NCBI GenBank assembly: GCA_029204225.1
Contig: MU831944.1
Coordinates: 1 to 64,000 of the forward strand
Direction of reading: 5' to 3'
From: Diphasiastrum complanatum
Lineage: Eukaryota > Streptophyta > Lycopodiopsida > Lycopodiales > Lycopodiaceae
Length of the DNA stretch: 64,000 nucleotides
The notes under the pieces were generated by a model that searched no databases, had not been told where the DNA came from, and worked only from the letters and a program-made list of their open reading frames with translations. The position numbers were made by a program, and so were the translations under genes. Shown here piece by piece: positions 1 through 10,496 of this stretch (position 1 is the stretch's first letter; each line of letters begins with the position of its first letter).

Positions 1-199
1 GCGTCCGTTCAAAATACCAAGTCTCTCATGCAAGACTCAACTTTCACAGTTCCTTCATTGATCAGCTGTCTTACACGTAACACAAGCTAGCGTACTCATA
101 TGTTTCCTCATCATTCCTGGTCCAGAGAAAGCCTATAACAAGCTTTCCTTTCCACAACAAAAACCTGTCAACTTATTAGGTCCAAAGTTCGCCAGTCTC

Positions 200-1269
200 C
201 TCGTGTGAGTATGGCTAGGTCACCTTGAATTTGTCCCCGTTTTGATCAACTTTCATTCGTTGTTGGTGGCCTACGCTTCATAAAGACACAAAATTTTTTA
301 TTCATACATGTGATGTTTGCCAGCGAGCACAACGGCCCTACTCGTCAGAAACTATGAACCCTTGCATCCGGTTTTATCGCGAGCACTGTTTGAAAAATGG
401 GGACTGAATTATGTTGGACCTATTCACCCTGCCGCGCAAGGATCTCAAGTCCGATACAAATCGTAGCAACTGATTATATGACTAAGTGGGTCGAAGCCAA
501 AGCTATCAAAGTTGCTGATGCGAAATCTACGGCCAAGTTTCTATTTGAAAATATTATAATCCAATCTGGATGTCCAATCGAGATTGTCAGTGACCGGGGT
601 ACACACTTTGTTAATCAAACAATAAAGTGTTTACTGGAAGATTTTTTTGTTATACACAGATTTAGTACTCCCTACTATCCCATAGGGAATGGCCAAGCTG
701 AATCTTCCAATAAGATTCTCTGCACCGCTATGACAAAGACAGTTGAAGCGAGTCGGTCTGATTGAAAACATAAACTGTATGCAGCATTATGGGCATTCAG
801 AACCGCTTACAAAACTAGTACAAATCAAACACCTTTTCAACTAGTTTATGGTCAAGATGTTGTCATGCCAATTGAATTTTTAATCTCATCCTTACGTATA
901 GCAGCAACAAACGATTAAATGATGATAAGTCTTTACAACTCCGTCATGGAGCGTTGCACAAATTATGTGAAACCCGATTGATGGCAGTTCACGCCTTAGC
1001 AGCAGAGAAAGCCCATCGCAAGGCATGGCACGATCGTCGATTGCACAACAAAGATCTGAAAGCGGGAGATCTTGCATTGATGTACAAAACCAAGCTGATC
1101 AAGGGAAAGTTGAAGCTCACCGGGTGAAGGCCCATATAAAGTGAAGGAAATCCTGAACTATGGCGTAGTAATTCTTGAGCACTTGGATGGAAAACGATTT
1201 GATACTCCGGTGAATGACAGCCGATTACGCAAGTTTTGGCAGCTTGCTCCGCCAGTTCAGCAAGCCTGA
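200..1269 (+). pseudogene. Ty3/gypsy integrase remnant
   Basis: The end of a Ty3/gypsy pol gene is readable in pieces. A zinc-binding part with CDVCQRAQRP lies near 310-340. Frame-shifted from it is WGLNYVGPIHPAAQG, where the family usually has a catalytic Asp and this copy has Asn. The core at 397-765 keeps the second acidic residue (IVSDRGTHF) and the Glu (GNGQAESSNK). A TGA at 763-765 stands where Trp is usual. The C-terminal module continues as LYAALWAFRTAYKT and, after another frameshift near 1125, as EGPYKVKEILNYGVV, ending at TGA 1267-1269. The wording of the core resembles Athila/Tat-type elements. This is a dead copy with at least three frame changes and a lost catalytic residue. Its 5' part lies outside the window. 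Confidence 0.85.
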
Positions 1270-1866
1270 TCTTAATGGTTTTTTAATTTTATTTGTTTTT
1301 CAATTTTTTGTTTTCAGTACTTAAATTTCTGAGTTTTTTGGAAAAAGACAGTTAAAAAAAAAGAACAAAAATTGAGAAAAGATTGATGAGCAAAATTCAG
1401 AAAGTCATCAACATGGAAAAAAGGAAGCATAATATTTTTTGATGAAAAATGATCTAGAAAATCATTGTTTTGGTCAAATATGGCCTATGTAGTACCAAAA
1501 ACCTCCGTTGAGCTCTCAGACTGTACATTCACTCTAGATTTATCTAATTTGAGGTGGGCGAAGGTTCATCTCAAGAGAAAATCCAGTTTTTGAGTCAGGC
1601 GAAGGTTCAGTGATATGCCATTTTGGGAACCTTCGCCCAACATCTTAACCTCATTATGAACCTTTGCCAACCTACTAAATGATCTTAAAATGTCAAAATT
1701 AGGTTGTCCATAAGTTCAGATTGTGAAAAAATACATTTATGACAGTACCTGGGCTGGACCCTCCTGGACGAAGGTTCATCCTTCGCCAGACCTAGAAAAC
1801 GTTCGCTTGATAGGTTCAAATCCCCAGAAACCTTCACCGAGATTTTTATAGCCTATTTTTACAGTT
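1270..1866. other. Non-coding spacer with clustered GAANNTTC palindromes
   Basis: No gene is visible. Exact GAAGGTTC or GAACCTTC octamers occur at 1560-1567, 1601-1608, 1627-1634 and 1770-1777, with near-matches around 1658, 1795 and 1829. The stretch lies between the integrase and the extra 3' frame of the same decayed element. Confidence 0.5.
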
Positions 1867-2872
1867 ATGTACATGCCTGCAGATTTTTGTTCAAAACTGA
1901 TCAGCCAAACTAATATTCAGTGTAATGGACCCACCAAATTCACCTATAAGTTGGCTGAATTCGATTCATTTACTTGTGCTAGCGAAGCTCTTGCGAAGTT
2001 TTCTCACGACCAAAGCCTTCCAAACTTCTTGACTTGCTTTCTGATACACTTTCATGCGTTTTATATTTCTTCTTTGCTCATCATGTCTTCTACCTATACT
2101 TCCCAGTCTCCGCGCTATACTATCCATCGTGATGTCCCATCTGCAACGGACATCATGATCCTTCCTAGTACAAGCAGGTCCATCCTCCTCAAGAACCACA
2201 CCTCTATTCAGAAGGCCCATCAGCGTTGAGGACCATATCCAGACCTTCTTAAAGCAACATCTGCATGAGTCCTCGCATGGTGGATGGGTTTTGAAGTTTA
2301 AGACCTCTGAGATAGAGGCCGACAAAGAGTTGGACAAAATACCTGCATTGGGAGAGCAACCGACATGGAGAATTACTGTTTTTGAGAAAACTCTGGAATC
2401 AATTAGGAGTTACGTCGCCAGCCCTCACCAATTGCGGGTAGATCCTTATTATGTGCCAATGTCGCGAAAGAATAATTGGAAAGATTTGGGATTGGCTATG
2501 GACAAGATCGCCATCCATACGCCCAATTGGCCAATCATCGATCAGTCCTACAGCTAGACAATTTCAGTGGATTTCCACCGAGCCTTACAAGCCTATCAAA
2601 GAGAGTATATCCACTCTCCAGATCCAACGGTGCGACAATCGACAATGTTTGCTAAAGATCTAACTCTGTTGGCTTCAGTGGCAACCATATGGGACGATTG
2701 CCTCTCTCCTCTGGCATTCGATCCAAATAACCGATGGCCTACCGGTTGCTTGTTTATACTTTCGTGCAACAATGATGGGAGGCTCCTGGGAATCACGCTT
2801 CACATCATGGACAACCTCAAAGTGGATTGCCGGAGTCCACTATTGTTTTCTGTCACACAACTTGGATTCTAA
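1867..2872 (+). pseudogene. Unknown post-integrase ORF of the Ty3 element (broken)
   Basis: Open reading continues downstream of integrase in two frames. The first segment (1867-2229) ends near QKAHQR. A second frame is then open from about 2222 to 2872, interrupted only by a TAG at 2555-2557. The two overlap as expected from one frameshift, giving about 330 codons in all. The second segment is charged, with tryptophans (GEQPTWRITVFEKTL, MSRKNNWKDLGLAMDKIA, TIWDDCLSPLAFDPNNRWP). I see no zinc knuckle, RT, integrase or membrane segment. Position after integrase fits the additional or env-like frames known from Athila and Tat lineages, but I do not recognise the family, so the function is unknown. 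Confidence 0.5.
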
Positions 2873-2959
2873 TATTGCTCGTCTCGACTTTATGGAGAAG
2901 GTGCAGTACCATTTAATAAAGATTCGGCCCGAAGCCAATAAAAGTCCCCAATAACTGCA

Positions 2960-3740
2960 TATTGAGTGTCATGGGACCGCCACCAGTTTTGGTGGGGGGT
3001 ACTAGTACTATTGGAGGGTTTGCGGATCCCAAGGCAACCCTAACCCTAGTTAATAAGTGAGAGGAATTTGGCACCCTGCGTGTGTAAGTCCAACCCGATG
3101 ATCACATAGTTATTTGATTGATTAATTAGAAATTCAATAAAAGGACTTTAGGTCTTTTTGCGGGACTTTTAATGTCGTAGGGCCTAAATGTCAAATAAGT
3201 GAATAAAGTTGGGTTTCCCTCCAATTTTGATGATTCTCACACTTTTTTAAATTTTGTATAATTAGGGAAGTAGAAATGGACCAATAGGATTCAAAGGCCA
3301 AGGTCCTCCTCTCTACTATAGAAAGGGACCAACTCGAGTTCCTACACATGTTCATTTTCTCATTTCAATAAAGCAGATTGGTTCTCTTCGGAAATGGATT
3401 GATGAATGTCCTTGCTCTTCTTTTTTCCTTCTCCACCTCTCATGCTTTCTTTGGTTTTTTGCTAATTGTTGGATTTGATTGTTATTGGGATTGCATGTTA
3501 TTATACTTTTAATGAAAGAGAAAGAGAGAGAGAGAAAGAGTAAGCTATCTTTGTTTTGAATCATAGTGTTAATGGATAGGGTTAATGGATGTAGAGTTAG
3601 ATTTGGATCTTCCATTCATGCTGAAATTTGAACTAAACTATCGCTCTCATGAGAACGAACCTACGCTTGACAACTAACTTCTTCTCTTTGATGCTAGATT
3701 GACTAGATTTGGATTTAGGTTAGGCAAGAAAAGAAACCCA
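2960..3740. other. Probable 3' end of the Ty3 element; no gene
   Basis: A G-rich tract at 2991-3000 (GGTGGGGGGT) could be the polypurine tract. Downstream sequence is AT-rich, with AATAAA-like signals near 3136 and 3203 and a short GA-rich run near 3520-3540. LTR borders could not be fixed because no second copy is in the window. Confidence 0.3.
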
Positions 3741-4313
3741 CTACAGCTCATCCATAAGAGAGCTGTCAAAGGAAGAGAGGAAATGCAAAAAGTCCGGAGT
3801 AGGGGGGAAAGTCCGCAGCAAATAAGAAGGACGCAGGATAAAACAAGACGTCAAGATGCCAAATGCGACCTGAGTGTCACCCAACCGGGGAAGTAGATCT
3901 AAATGAGCAACATCCTCATGGAGAGCCTCACCAAAAAAAGCAGAGCTGAAGGAAACAGACCCAAAAAAAACACCTTGAATGCGAATGCCATCCGAAGGAG
4001 CAAGGAAACCTTGAGGAGGAACAAAGTCCGGAGGAAGACATGCTGGAGACCACACTGAATACTTGCGAGGTTGAATAGACAAACCAAGAGAAGCCAGCTG
4101 CTCAGAAAAATGATGAAATACGAGGAGCACCATAGGAGCAGGACCAACAATATGAGTGTCATCATCAACCAAAGGAAATAAACAAGAGAGAAAGGCCTCT
4201 GTAGAAGCTCGAAGTGCACAAAAATGAGCCAGAGCGAAAAGAGGACCAACCAAAGGATCACCTTGACGAGTACCTGCTGCAGACTGGATAGTAGAAAGAT
4301 CCCTAGAGTGCAC
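3741..4313 (-). pseudogene. LINE-type reverse transcriptase, C-terminal part
   Basis: The 190-codon frame begins STIQSAAGTRQGDPLVGPLF. This contains the QGDP motif of non-LTR reverse transcriptases. It is followed by an Asp-rich catalytic segment (FPLVDDDTHIVGPAP), where the usual aromatic before the Asp pair is Leu. It continues naturally from the frame at 5206-6130, with about 900 bp inserted between them. The frame stops near SFDSSLMDEL without the rest of the thumb or an endonuclease, so the 3' end is truncated. The element is therefore inactive. Confidence 0.75.
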
Positions 4314-4320
4314 ATGGTGA

Positions 4321-5222
4321 GTGTAAAAGTTTTACAAGTGGAGGTGAGGAAGTCCTCCAAATCCAAGGCAGAGCCTCCAAATGTCCTCCAAGCAACCTGC
4401 AAGCTTCAAGATGCTCCCCAACTCCAAGCTAGGATGCCTCCACCTACAAGTGAGGATCTGCAAGCCTCCAAGGATCTCTCCTCCACTTGTGTCCCTACTC
4501 TTTAAACACAAAGATAGATAACAAGCTGGCCTCAAGTATTCACCACCCAACCATAGCTAGATCCAAGCTCCAAGCAAGACCTATCTAGGACCCCCTTGCT
4601 AACCAGAGAGATCTCCCCCTCCCAATGGGCGCCCTACTACCCTCATATAGATGGCCCATGGACTCCTCCAATGCACTATGGAGTTCCATGCTCATCCAAT
4701 GAGAGAGAGAGAAGCCTAGGGGAGTTAAAGAATCTCCAAGAGCCTCCATAGACTTATAAATGTCAAGAGACTCCTTCCATAATCTATGACTCTTTGAATG
4801 CCTTTCTTGTGAGAGTTGGAAACTCAATGGATACTTTAGAAGGGCGCCCTCCTACTAGGTCCCATTGCCCAAGTTGGCAAGTATACTTTGGTCCTAAACC
4901 AATAAAGTTATATGGTTCAAGGTTGAGGCCCAAGGTTTAGAAAAATAGTCATCCAATGACTTTCTAACACCTCTCTAGGTTCCATACTTCCATCCAAGGC
5001 ATAGACACCTACCTACCCTTAACCAAGGACACTAGTACCTTAATCTAAGGCACCTACTCTTAATACTAAGAGTACCCCTTATCCAAGGGTCACGTGACTC
5101 CATACCTCCAACTAAGGTATAGTCACTTGTCTGTCCTTATCCAAGGGCACATACCCTTAATCCTAAGGGTATCTTGCCATTTAGCCCCCAACACTAAATG
5201 GACTATTAGGGGTCTGAAGTAC
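4321..5222. mobile_element. Insertion splitting the LINE RT (LTR-like)
   Basis: About 900 bp separates two halves of the LINE reverse transcriptase. The edges carry a loose duplication: ACATGGTGAGTGTAAAAG on the left and ACATAGGTATGTAAC on the right. There is no coding. It has two GGGCGCCC palindromes (4627-4634 and 4842-4849), CT-rich stretches, and a run of short hairpins at its right end. The same GGGCGCCC motif is frequent in the leader of the LTR element at 45.5-46.5 kb, so a solo LTR of a related family in reverse orientation is my best guess. Confidence 0.4.
4985..5185. repeat. Array of about eight short imperfect palindromes
   Basis: Successive units of about 20-25 bp each read as a small inverted repeat around CCTTAATC-TAAGG. 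Examples are ACTCTTAATACTAAGAGT, CCCTTATCCAAGGG, TACCTCCAACTAAGGTA and ACCCTTAATCCTAAGGGT. The arms change while pairing is kept. No other part of the window shows this pattern. Confidence 0.65.
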
Positions 5223-6130
5223 TGCTAGTTACATAGGTATGTAACAAAAAGATAGGAGTCTCAGTAGCATAGAACAACCGCACAAAAGGGATAAGCTGAG
5301 CCAACTCACCACCAGCCACGTGCAGCTCCTGAAAGATCGCAGCTCTAGAAACAGAGTTAAAAGCATTGGAAACACCCACTTGGAGAACAACCCAGTTAGG
5401 ATGGAGATCAAGGATGGCACGCAAACCATGAATGACAGCTTCACAGCCGCCAAGAGTAGAGACGTCAAACTGATGAGGGGAGAGAAAAGAGACGAAAATC
5501 TGTTGAAACTGGAAACAGATAGAGTGACTAGCAAGACGGAGGAGGACTTCACCAATAGCGATGAGACGGACGCCACCCGAGGCTTTAGACATGGCGATCA
5601 AACGAGACGCAGACAAAAGACGTTTGACAAAAGAAGGAATATGACCAGAGGCGATAAAAGAGCAGACCCGAAAGAGTTGAACAAAGCCACTAGCAGAATC
5701 CTCAGGTGGAAAGCAATCACGAAGGTGTTCATAGACCAAACCGGAGGGACTACCAACAGCAAGACGAGGACTACGATGGAAGGCACGAGAAAAAGAATCA
5801 CGATCAAGCACCAAGTCAATATCAGACACAAAGTCCTCCACAAACAAGGGAAGAATGCCTTCATAAGCAGGATGTAGAGCTTGGAGAGCAGCAACAGTAT
5901 CAGCGGAAAAGGGAGCGGGAGTGAGAGGAGCTGTTGTAAAGCTACCTTTACAAGCTTTACTTCCGGCGCCACTGGCGCCAACATTGTCCCCGGCACCAGC
6001 AGCACCCTTGTTGCTCCCGGCACCACCGACACCACTGTGACCAGAATTCAGCCGGCGCCAAGTTCCTATGGCTGAAAATCTTTGATCGGTTCTAGCAAAG
6101 TCCAGAGAGCTCAAATCGATGTGAAATCAC
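5206..6130 (-). pseudogene. LINE-type reverse transcriptase, central part
   Basis: This frame of about 305 codons carries the middle RT motifs of a non-LTR element. A Gly/Ala/Ser-rich linker comes first. Then come SPSGLVYEHLRDCFPPED, the motif GGVRLIAIGEVLLRLAS, and LGGCEAVIHGL followed by VLQVGVSNAFNSVSR. In related polymerases the last segment has a catalytic Asp (QVDFSNAFN-like) where this copy has Gly. The reading runs into the insertion at about 5222 just after LFYATETPIFL. The 5' end opens after a TGA near 6135, where a second insertion separates it from the finger-bearing frame. It is a decayed copy. Confidence 0.75.
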
Positions 6131-7055
6131 CTCACACGATCTAGGCATGATTAAAGGAAGCCTAGGGATCAATAAATTTTAGAGAGAGAAAATGACTTTC
6201 TAGAGTGAGAAAAAACGTGCTTTACCAGCATGGGTAGAGTGCTTACTATGAGGGGGGGGTGCCGAATCCCACCAATACTATAGGGGAGTGCGGGTTGCGA
6301 CTCAGGGCGAGCTCCAACCAAGTCTCAACCTCCCTTGCTGGAATGTTGTCCTGGCACTCGCCTTGGCATGCCAGCTCCCCGGAGACTAGGGTCGGTCACA
6401 CACTTGAAATGTAACCTTCTTAGATTTATCAATAAAGTGGGATTTTCCTCAAACTGACTTTGATTACCTTCTGGGTTTCAGTGTTCGGTAAAAGCGCCAG
6501 TTGTAAGGCCGCTTCAAAATTTCTAAGTCGGCACATAACTGAGGGTCGTATCCCGGGATGCCAGCGGTATGCCGTCGGGACCATTCGGTCCGTGGCTCCA
6601 GCGGTATGCTGTCGGGACCATTTGGTCCAGGAACTGGTTGTCTCCATATCTGTCATGGCTTCTGGTTCTGAGTGTTCCTTGCATGAACGTGAATGGGTTA
6701 AACTCTTGGGGAACGAGCTCTAATATGTCGGCTGAGTTGGATAGCTTACTTGGGTGGAAGTTACCTGTTTATGGCTGTCCAGTCTGGCGTGGTGCCAGGT
6801 TGGCTTCCAGCGCTCGTGACGAAGATTTCAGTTAAACAAGTTTGATGTATGTCGGGCGGCTTGCTTAGAGGGAAGTCACCCACATCGGGACCCCCGATCT
6901 GGCATGGCGCCAGGTTGGATCTCAATGTTGGTTTTCGGAACTTCAAGTTGGTTAAGTCTGATCGTTGTTGGCGAGTTGGCTGCTTGTATGTCAAGTGGGT
7001 TTGGATGGCAAGAGTTGAAGGCTGGGAAGCTAAGTCATCGTTCCCGGCTCCCTTT
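6131..7055. mobile_element. Unidentified insertion inside the LINE
   Basis: About 925 bp lies between the two LINE frames and does not continue either. It includes a homopolymer G run near 6244-6251, a 37-bp tandem duplication at 6561-6632, and a recurring element GGCGCCAGGTTGG / GGTGCCAGGTTGG (about 6905 and 6793). Borders and target duplication could not be identified. No protein is recognised. Confidence 0.35.
6561..6632. repeat. 37-bp tandem duplication
   Basis: Two head-to-tail copies start CCAGCGGTATGC at 6561 and 6598, with a few substitutions between them. They lie inside the unidentified insertion. Confidence 0.8.
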
Positions 7056-7062
7056 GGGATGC

Positions 7063-7878
7063 CTACGCTACAGGAACTAAAGCTCGAGCTACACGAGAAT
7101 ACTCATCAACTTGCCCAACATGTAGGGTGCGACGAAGGCGACGATGGAGAGGTGCGGCGCCTTGAGGTTGAGAGTCCTGTGAGTTGCGAGCAGCAAGTGC
7201 CTGACAACGTGCAAAGTGTTCATCATGAAGTGTTTCCCAGTCTCCCGATAGAAAGCGACGAAGGCGAGCACGAGTTTCTCTATGAGCAGCATCCTCACCT
7301 CTCGGAGGAAGGACTAGACACCAAAGGGGAAAAAGAAGAAACAGATGCCAAGCCGCAAAGGGGTCAATAGCCAAGCAATCAAGAGGAAGGAGCATAGCAA
7401 CTTGAGTTTCACGACGGAGAGCGAGGGGAATATGAAAGTAGAGCCTTGGACGAGGGAAGCCCAAGTGAAAAGCTCCGAGGACGTCAAGGGAAGAAATCCA
7501 AGACCAAGCTGAAGCAGAGGGCGAATGGGGTGCAGAAAGAGGAGGGCGATCTTGAGACGACTGAAGCAGCGCATAATAAGAATGCTGGTGACGGGCAAGA
7601 TCTCCTCTAGGAGAGAAGAAACGACCACAAGCATGGCAAGGAACTCGTTCAGGGGGTTGAGAAGGCAATGCAACAAGGGTCGAAGGAGGTTCAAAACCAA
7701 GCGAGAGGGCAACAATGCCATGGGAAGAGGTGGGCGAAGGAGGAACAGAGGGTGTTGTGGCAAGCGAGGAACCCAGCACAGCCTGACGCGAATGAGAAGG
7801 GGAGTTAGGAGGGGGGGATACAATTGAAACAGGTCGTTTGAGACTGAGAGGACGAAGCAAGGAGATGTTTGAAGCCAT
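7063..7878 (-). pseudogene. LINE N-terminal frame with C2H2-like finger
   Basis: The 271-codon frame starts at an ATG (MASNISLLRP). It has a Ser/Pro-rich N-terminus and then a finger-like segment at residues 81-100, CHACGRFFSPRGDLARHQHS. The Cys pair has normal C2H2 spacing but the His pair is too close, so it may be damaged. N-terminal fingers before the RT are known from site-specific non-LTR elements of the R2/NeSL type. Assignment to that group here rests on order and wording only. It ends at VARALVPVA and the RT frame resumes about 930 bp later. Upstream, a different frame is open up to about 8100 and could be a leader or an unrelated neighbour. Confidence 0.6.
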
Positions 7879-8212
7879 GAGAACAACTGTACAAAGGGAA
7901 CCCTGTGATGGACCACCTCACCAACTGAATCGAGATATTTTTTATATTTTTTTGATTTTTCTTCACACGGAATGCCGTTAACCTCGATGGAGCCGTCGGC
8001 CGTTGTGAACCTTTTGCAATAGATTCCGGAGAACTTGCCCAAACAAAAGTGCCCACCAAAACTCTGACCAGCAATAGGAAAAGGTTTGAAAGCTCCACCA
8101 CTGCTCCTCTGTCCTAAACTGATAGTGGATCAAACAAACACGGGTCTGGCACGAAACTGTGCTGATTTTTGTTGAAGAGTTGGAGATTCTGGGAGCCCTA
8201 TTGCCTCAAATC

Positions 8213-8317
8213 ATCACCTAGGAGCTGCATGCACTGAAAGATATGCATACTTTGTTGGGAGTGGCCTCAAATCATCACCTAGGAGCTGCATGCACTGAAA
8301 GATATGCATACTTTGTT
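8213..8317. repeat. 51-bp tandem duplication
   Basis: Two essentially identical 51-bp units begin GCCTCAAATCATCACC at 8213 and 8264. The near-identity suggests a recent duplication. Confidence 0.9.
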
Positions 8318-8840
8318 GGGAGTGGCCCAGGAATTCCTGTATTCCTCGGAACTATCTTTGAATTTTGTCTTTCATCATTGACAAAGCTTATTTAGGAGAA
8401 TTTTTTGCTGCCTACTCACTGCCTGCGGCCCATCTATACCTGCCTACCTGACTGTGGGTTTATCTACGGCCAAGAACTCTAGCTTTATCTCATCTCATCA
8501 ACACACAGGCTGCCGTGCCCAATAGTCGCTCCAATCTCCCTATTTCTTCCTGCAGATGGCGAGGATTTCATAAACTTTACAGCAACAAATGAATTCTGTT
8601 GTTCATCATCGCTGGTGGCAGTGCTGCTGCTGCTTCTTCATTTAGGATTTGAAAAGCTTTGCTCAGAACTGCGAGTTCTTCCAAGATACAAGCTTGTGCC
8701 GGAAAGATTTCCAGAAAAAGCTCGAGTCGCAGACAGCTTAAAGGTAGTCAGTCAGCCAGTCCCCATTGCTTGTTGATTCTGGATTACCATCAAGTAAATG
8801 ATGTTACTTCTTTACCCAGTGCCGGAAACCTTCAGATGTA

Positions 8841-9095
8841 GATTCTGATAGTCTGTGCAGTTAAGCACTCAGGTTTCTTTTCTGATTGTCTTGGCAGTTT
8901 AGCGCTGAAGTTCCTTTTTTGATTGTCTTCGCTGAGGTTCCTTTTCAGATTGTCTTTGCAGTTTAGCGCTGAAGTTCCTTTTCTGATTGTCTTTGTAGTT
9001 TAGTGCTGAAGTTTCTTTTCTGATTGTCTGTGCTGAGGTTTCTTTTCTGATTGTCTTTGCAGTTTAGCGCTGAAGTTCCTTTTCTGATTGTGTTG
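8841..9095 (+). repeat. Minisatellite with repeated acceptor-like units
   Basis: About eight head-to-tail units of 26-38 bp share TTTTCTGATTGTCTTTGCAG followed by TTTAGCGCTGAAG. Short units lack the TTTAGCG part. Each full unit looks like a branch site, a pyrimidine stretch and an AG acceptor. It lies about 400 bp upstream of the LYR coding region. Confidence 0.85.
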
Positions 9096-9501
9096 GCTAT
9101 CTGTGAACCCTTGTGTCACCTTTCTAAACATGTTATGAATGTTTGTTAAGATAGAAAACTTGGATTCACACCTGCTTCTTCTGAATGTTCTTACAGTGGA
9201 AAAATTGGAAAAGTGTTATGTGAAGGCGCTAGAGGACAACTGCATAGCTTTTTTGCAAAATGTCGGAACTGTGGACAGCAACGCATGTACAATACCACAT
9301 AATTATTGTTTTATCTTTAATCATGTACTTCTTGATAGGATTTTTTCATCTTTCTTTCAATAAAGTAATAAGTATAGACATGGATCAAGTGAAATTGTGC
9401 TAATGGCCTGGTGTGTGGGAACAGGCCCTTATACCGGACATAGCGTGCCATTAAATTAGGAGGGCAGGAGAGGATACGTTGCTTGTGTGTGGAGGCATCA
9501 A

Positions 9502-10008
9502 ATGCAAGCGAGCTCGCGATCCAGCGAGGAAACCTGGATCGAGCAAGTGCAAGAAGAAATGTGGCAGAAAGGAATCATAAGAAGAAACAATGGCGGATTA
9601 AGGCGAAGTGTAATGGCTCGCTTTTCTGATTTGCATAATGGGCCAGATACCCTAGAAGGCCTCCTGGACGAGCATCTGTTGACGGCCAAAAGGGCAGCAG
9701 CAATGGTGGATGAGGAGCAAGCACGTCGCCGCCTCACCACAACCCGGCGTGAGGTGTTCTCGCTTTATAGGGATGTGTTGCGCGCCTGCCGTTTGTTCCT
9801 GTGGACCAATGAGAAGGGTGTTCCCTGGAGGGAGGTGCTTAGGGTTAGCGCTCGTGAGGAATTCGAAAATACACGGCATGAGAAAGATCCGGAGGTCATC
9901 GCGAGGTTGCTGGTTGTTGGTAGGGATTCGCTTGAAGCAGCTATTGATAAAATGATTGAGAAGCAACAGCAGATGCTCAAGACAGGGCCAACCAGTCATT
10001 CAAGCTGA
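9502..10008 (+). CDS. LYR-motif (Complex1_LYR-like) protein
   Basis: This is an intact frame of 168 codons from the ATG at 9502 to TGA. An internal ATG at 9613 (MARFSDLHNG) is an alternative start. The core RREVFSLYRDVLRACRLF has the Leu-Tyr-Arg tripeptide that defines the LYR family. It is followed by WREVLRVSAREEFENTR and DPEVIARLLVVGRDSLEAA, the basic helical body of plant LYR proteins. Such proteins are small mitochondrial adaptors for iron-sulphur delivery or respiratory-complex assembly and usually act with acyl carrier protein. That role is inferred from the family. I see no clear targeting peptide, though the N-terminus is Ser/Arg-rich. GC content is higher than the flanks, as expected for a real exon. 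A GTGAGT donor-like site follows the stop (10,015), so a 3' UTR intron is possible. Confidence 0.8.
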   Translation: MQASSRSSEETWIEQVQEEMWQKGIIRRNNGGLRRSVMARFSDLHNGPDTLEGLLDEHLLTAKRAAAMVDEEQARRRLTTTRREVFSLYRDVLRACRLFLWTNEKGVPWREVLRVSAREEFENTRHEKDPEVIARLLVVGRDSLEAAIDKMIEKQQQMLKTGPTSHSS

Positions 10009-10082
10009 GCATGGGGTGAGTTTATTTTTTCATACTACAGATATCAATCTCACAATATCTTATAATCTGTTCTTAGTATGCT

Positions 10083-10184
10083 CGCACTCTTAATAGTTAC
10101 AAGCAGATTGAATTCTTTTGCGTAGCCTTATTCTCATGAAAGTTTGTGTTTGAACTGATTTGTCTTTGTAATAGGCACTGGTCG
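10083..10184 (+). repeat. 102-bp direct repeat, copy 1
   Basis: This segment beginning CGCACTCTTAATAGTTAC, just 3' of the LYR gene, recurs almost unchanged at 11,199-11,300. The flanks differ. Confidence 0.85.
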
Positions 10185-10307
10185 TTGTGTCCCTTATTTA
10201 AGCAGTTTCCGTGCATTAATTGGCAATTTTTCATCTTAGGTGTCTTGTCACGAAAGAATTGAAAAGCCCATGGCAGACAAGCAAGTAAAGAGATAGAAGA
10301 AAGAGAA

Positions 10308-10466
10308 CTATAACCTAAAAGCAAACAATTATTGATTCAAAAAAGGTCAAATGATCCTATTTTCTCATTTGAGATGATTGTTTAACAAATTTTGCTATAA
10401 CCTAAAAGCAAAAGATTATCGATTTAAAAAGGTCAAATTTTCTTAATGATTGTTTAACAAATTTTT
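10308..10466. repeat. Imperfect tandem duplication (87 + 72 bp)
   Basis: Two units beginning CTATAACCTAAAAGC (10,308 and 10,395) end in TGATTGTTTAACAAATTTT. The second has an internal deletion. The TRIM element starts immediately after the second unit. Confidence 0.8.
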
Positions 10467-10496
10467 TGTTAGAAATCCATAAATCATAATATGGAT

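Larger units (their letters stand above)
8102..9501 (+). other. 5' flank and probable leader of the LYR gene, repeat-rich
   Basis: There is no complete coding frame. The segment 8510-8570, rich in CT and ending near CTTCCTGCAG, looks like a transcript leader or an exon edge. A short open stretch at 8650-8745 ending SLK before GTAGTC could be an exon but has no recognisable homology. The stretch holds the 51-bp duplication and the 37-bp minisatellite listed separately. Confidence 0.3.

Noticed and set aside
4321-5222. The two LINE interruptions as spliceosomal introns
   Set aside because: No consistent GT-AG borders at the points where coding stops and resumes. The contents resemble repeats.
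5229-8042. Many overlapping long frames on both strands in the LINE region
   Set aside because: High GC with few stops produces shadow frames. Only the frame with RT motifs or the finger was kept.
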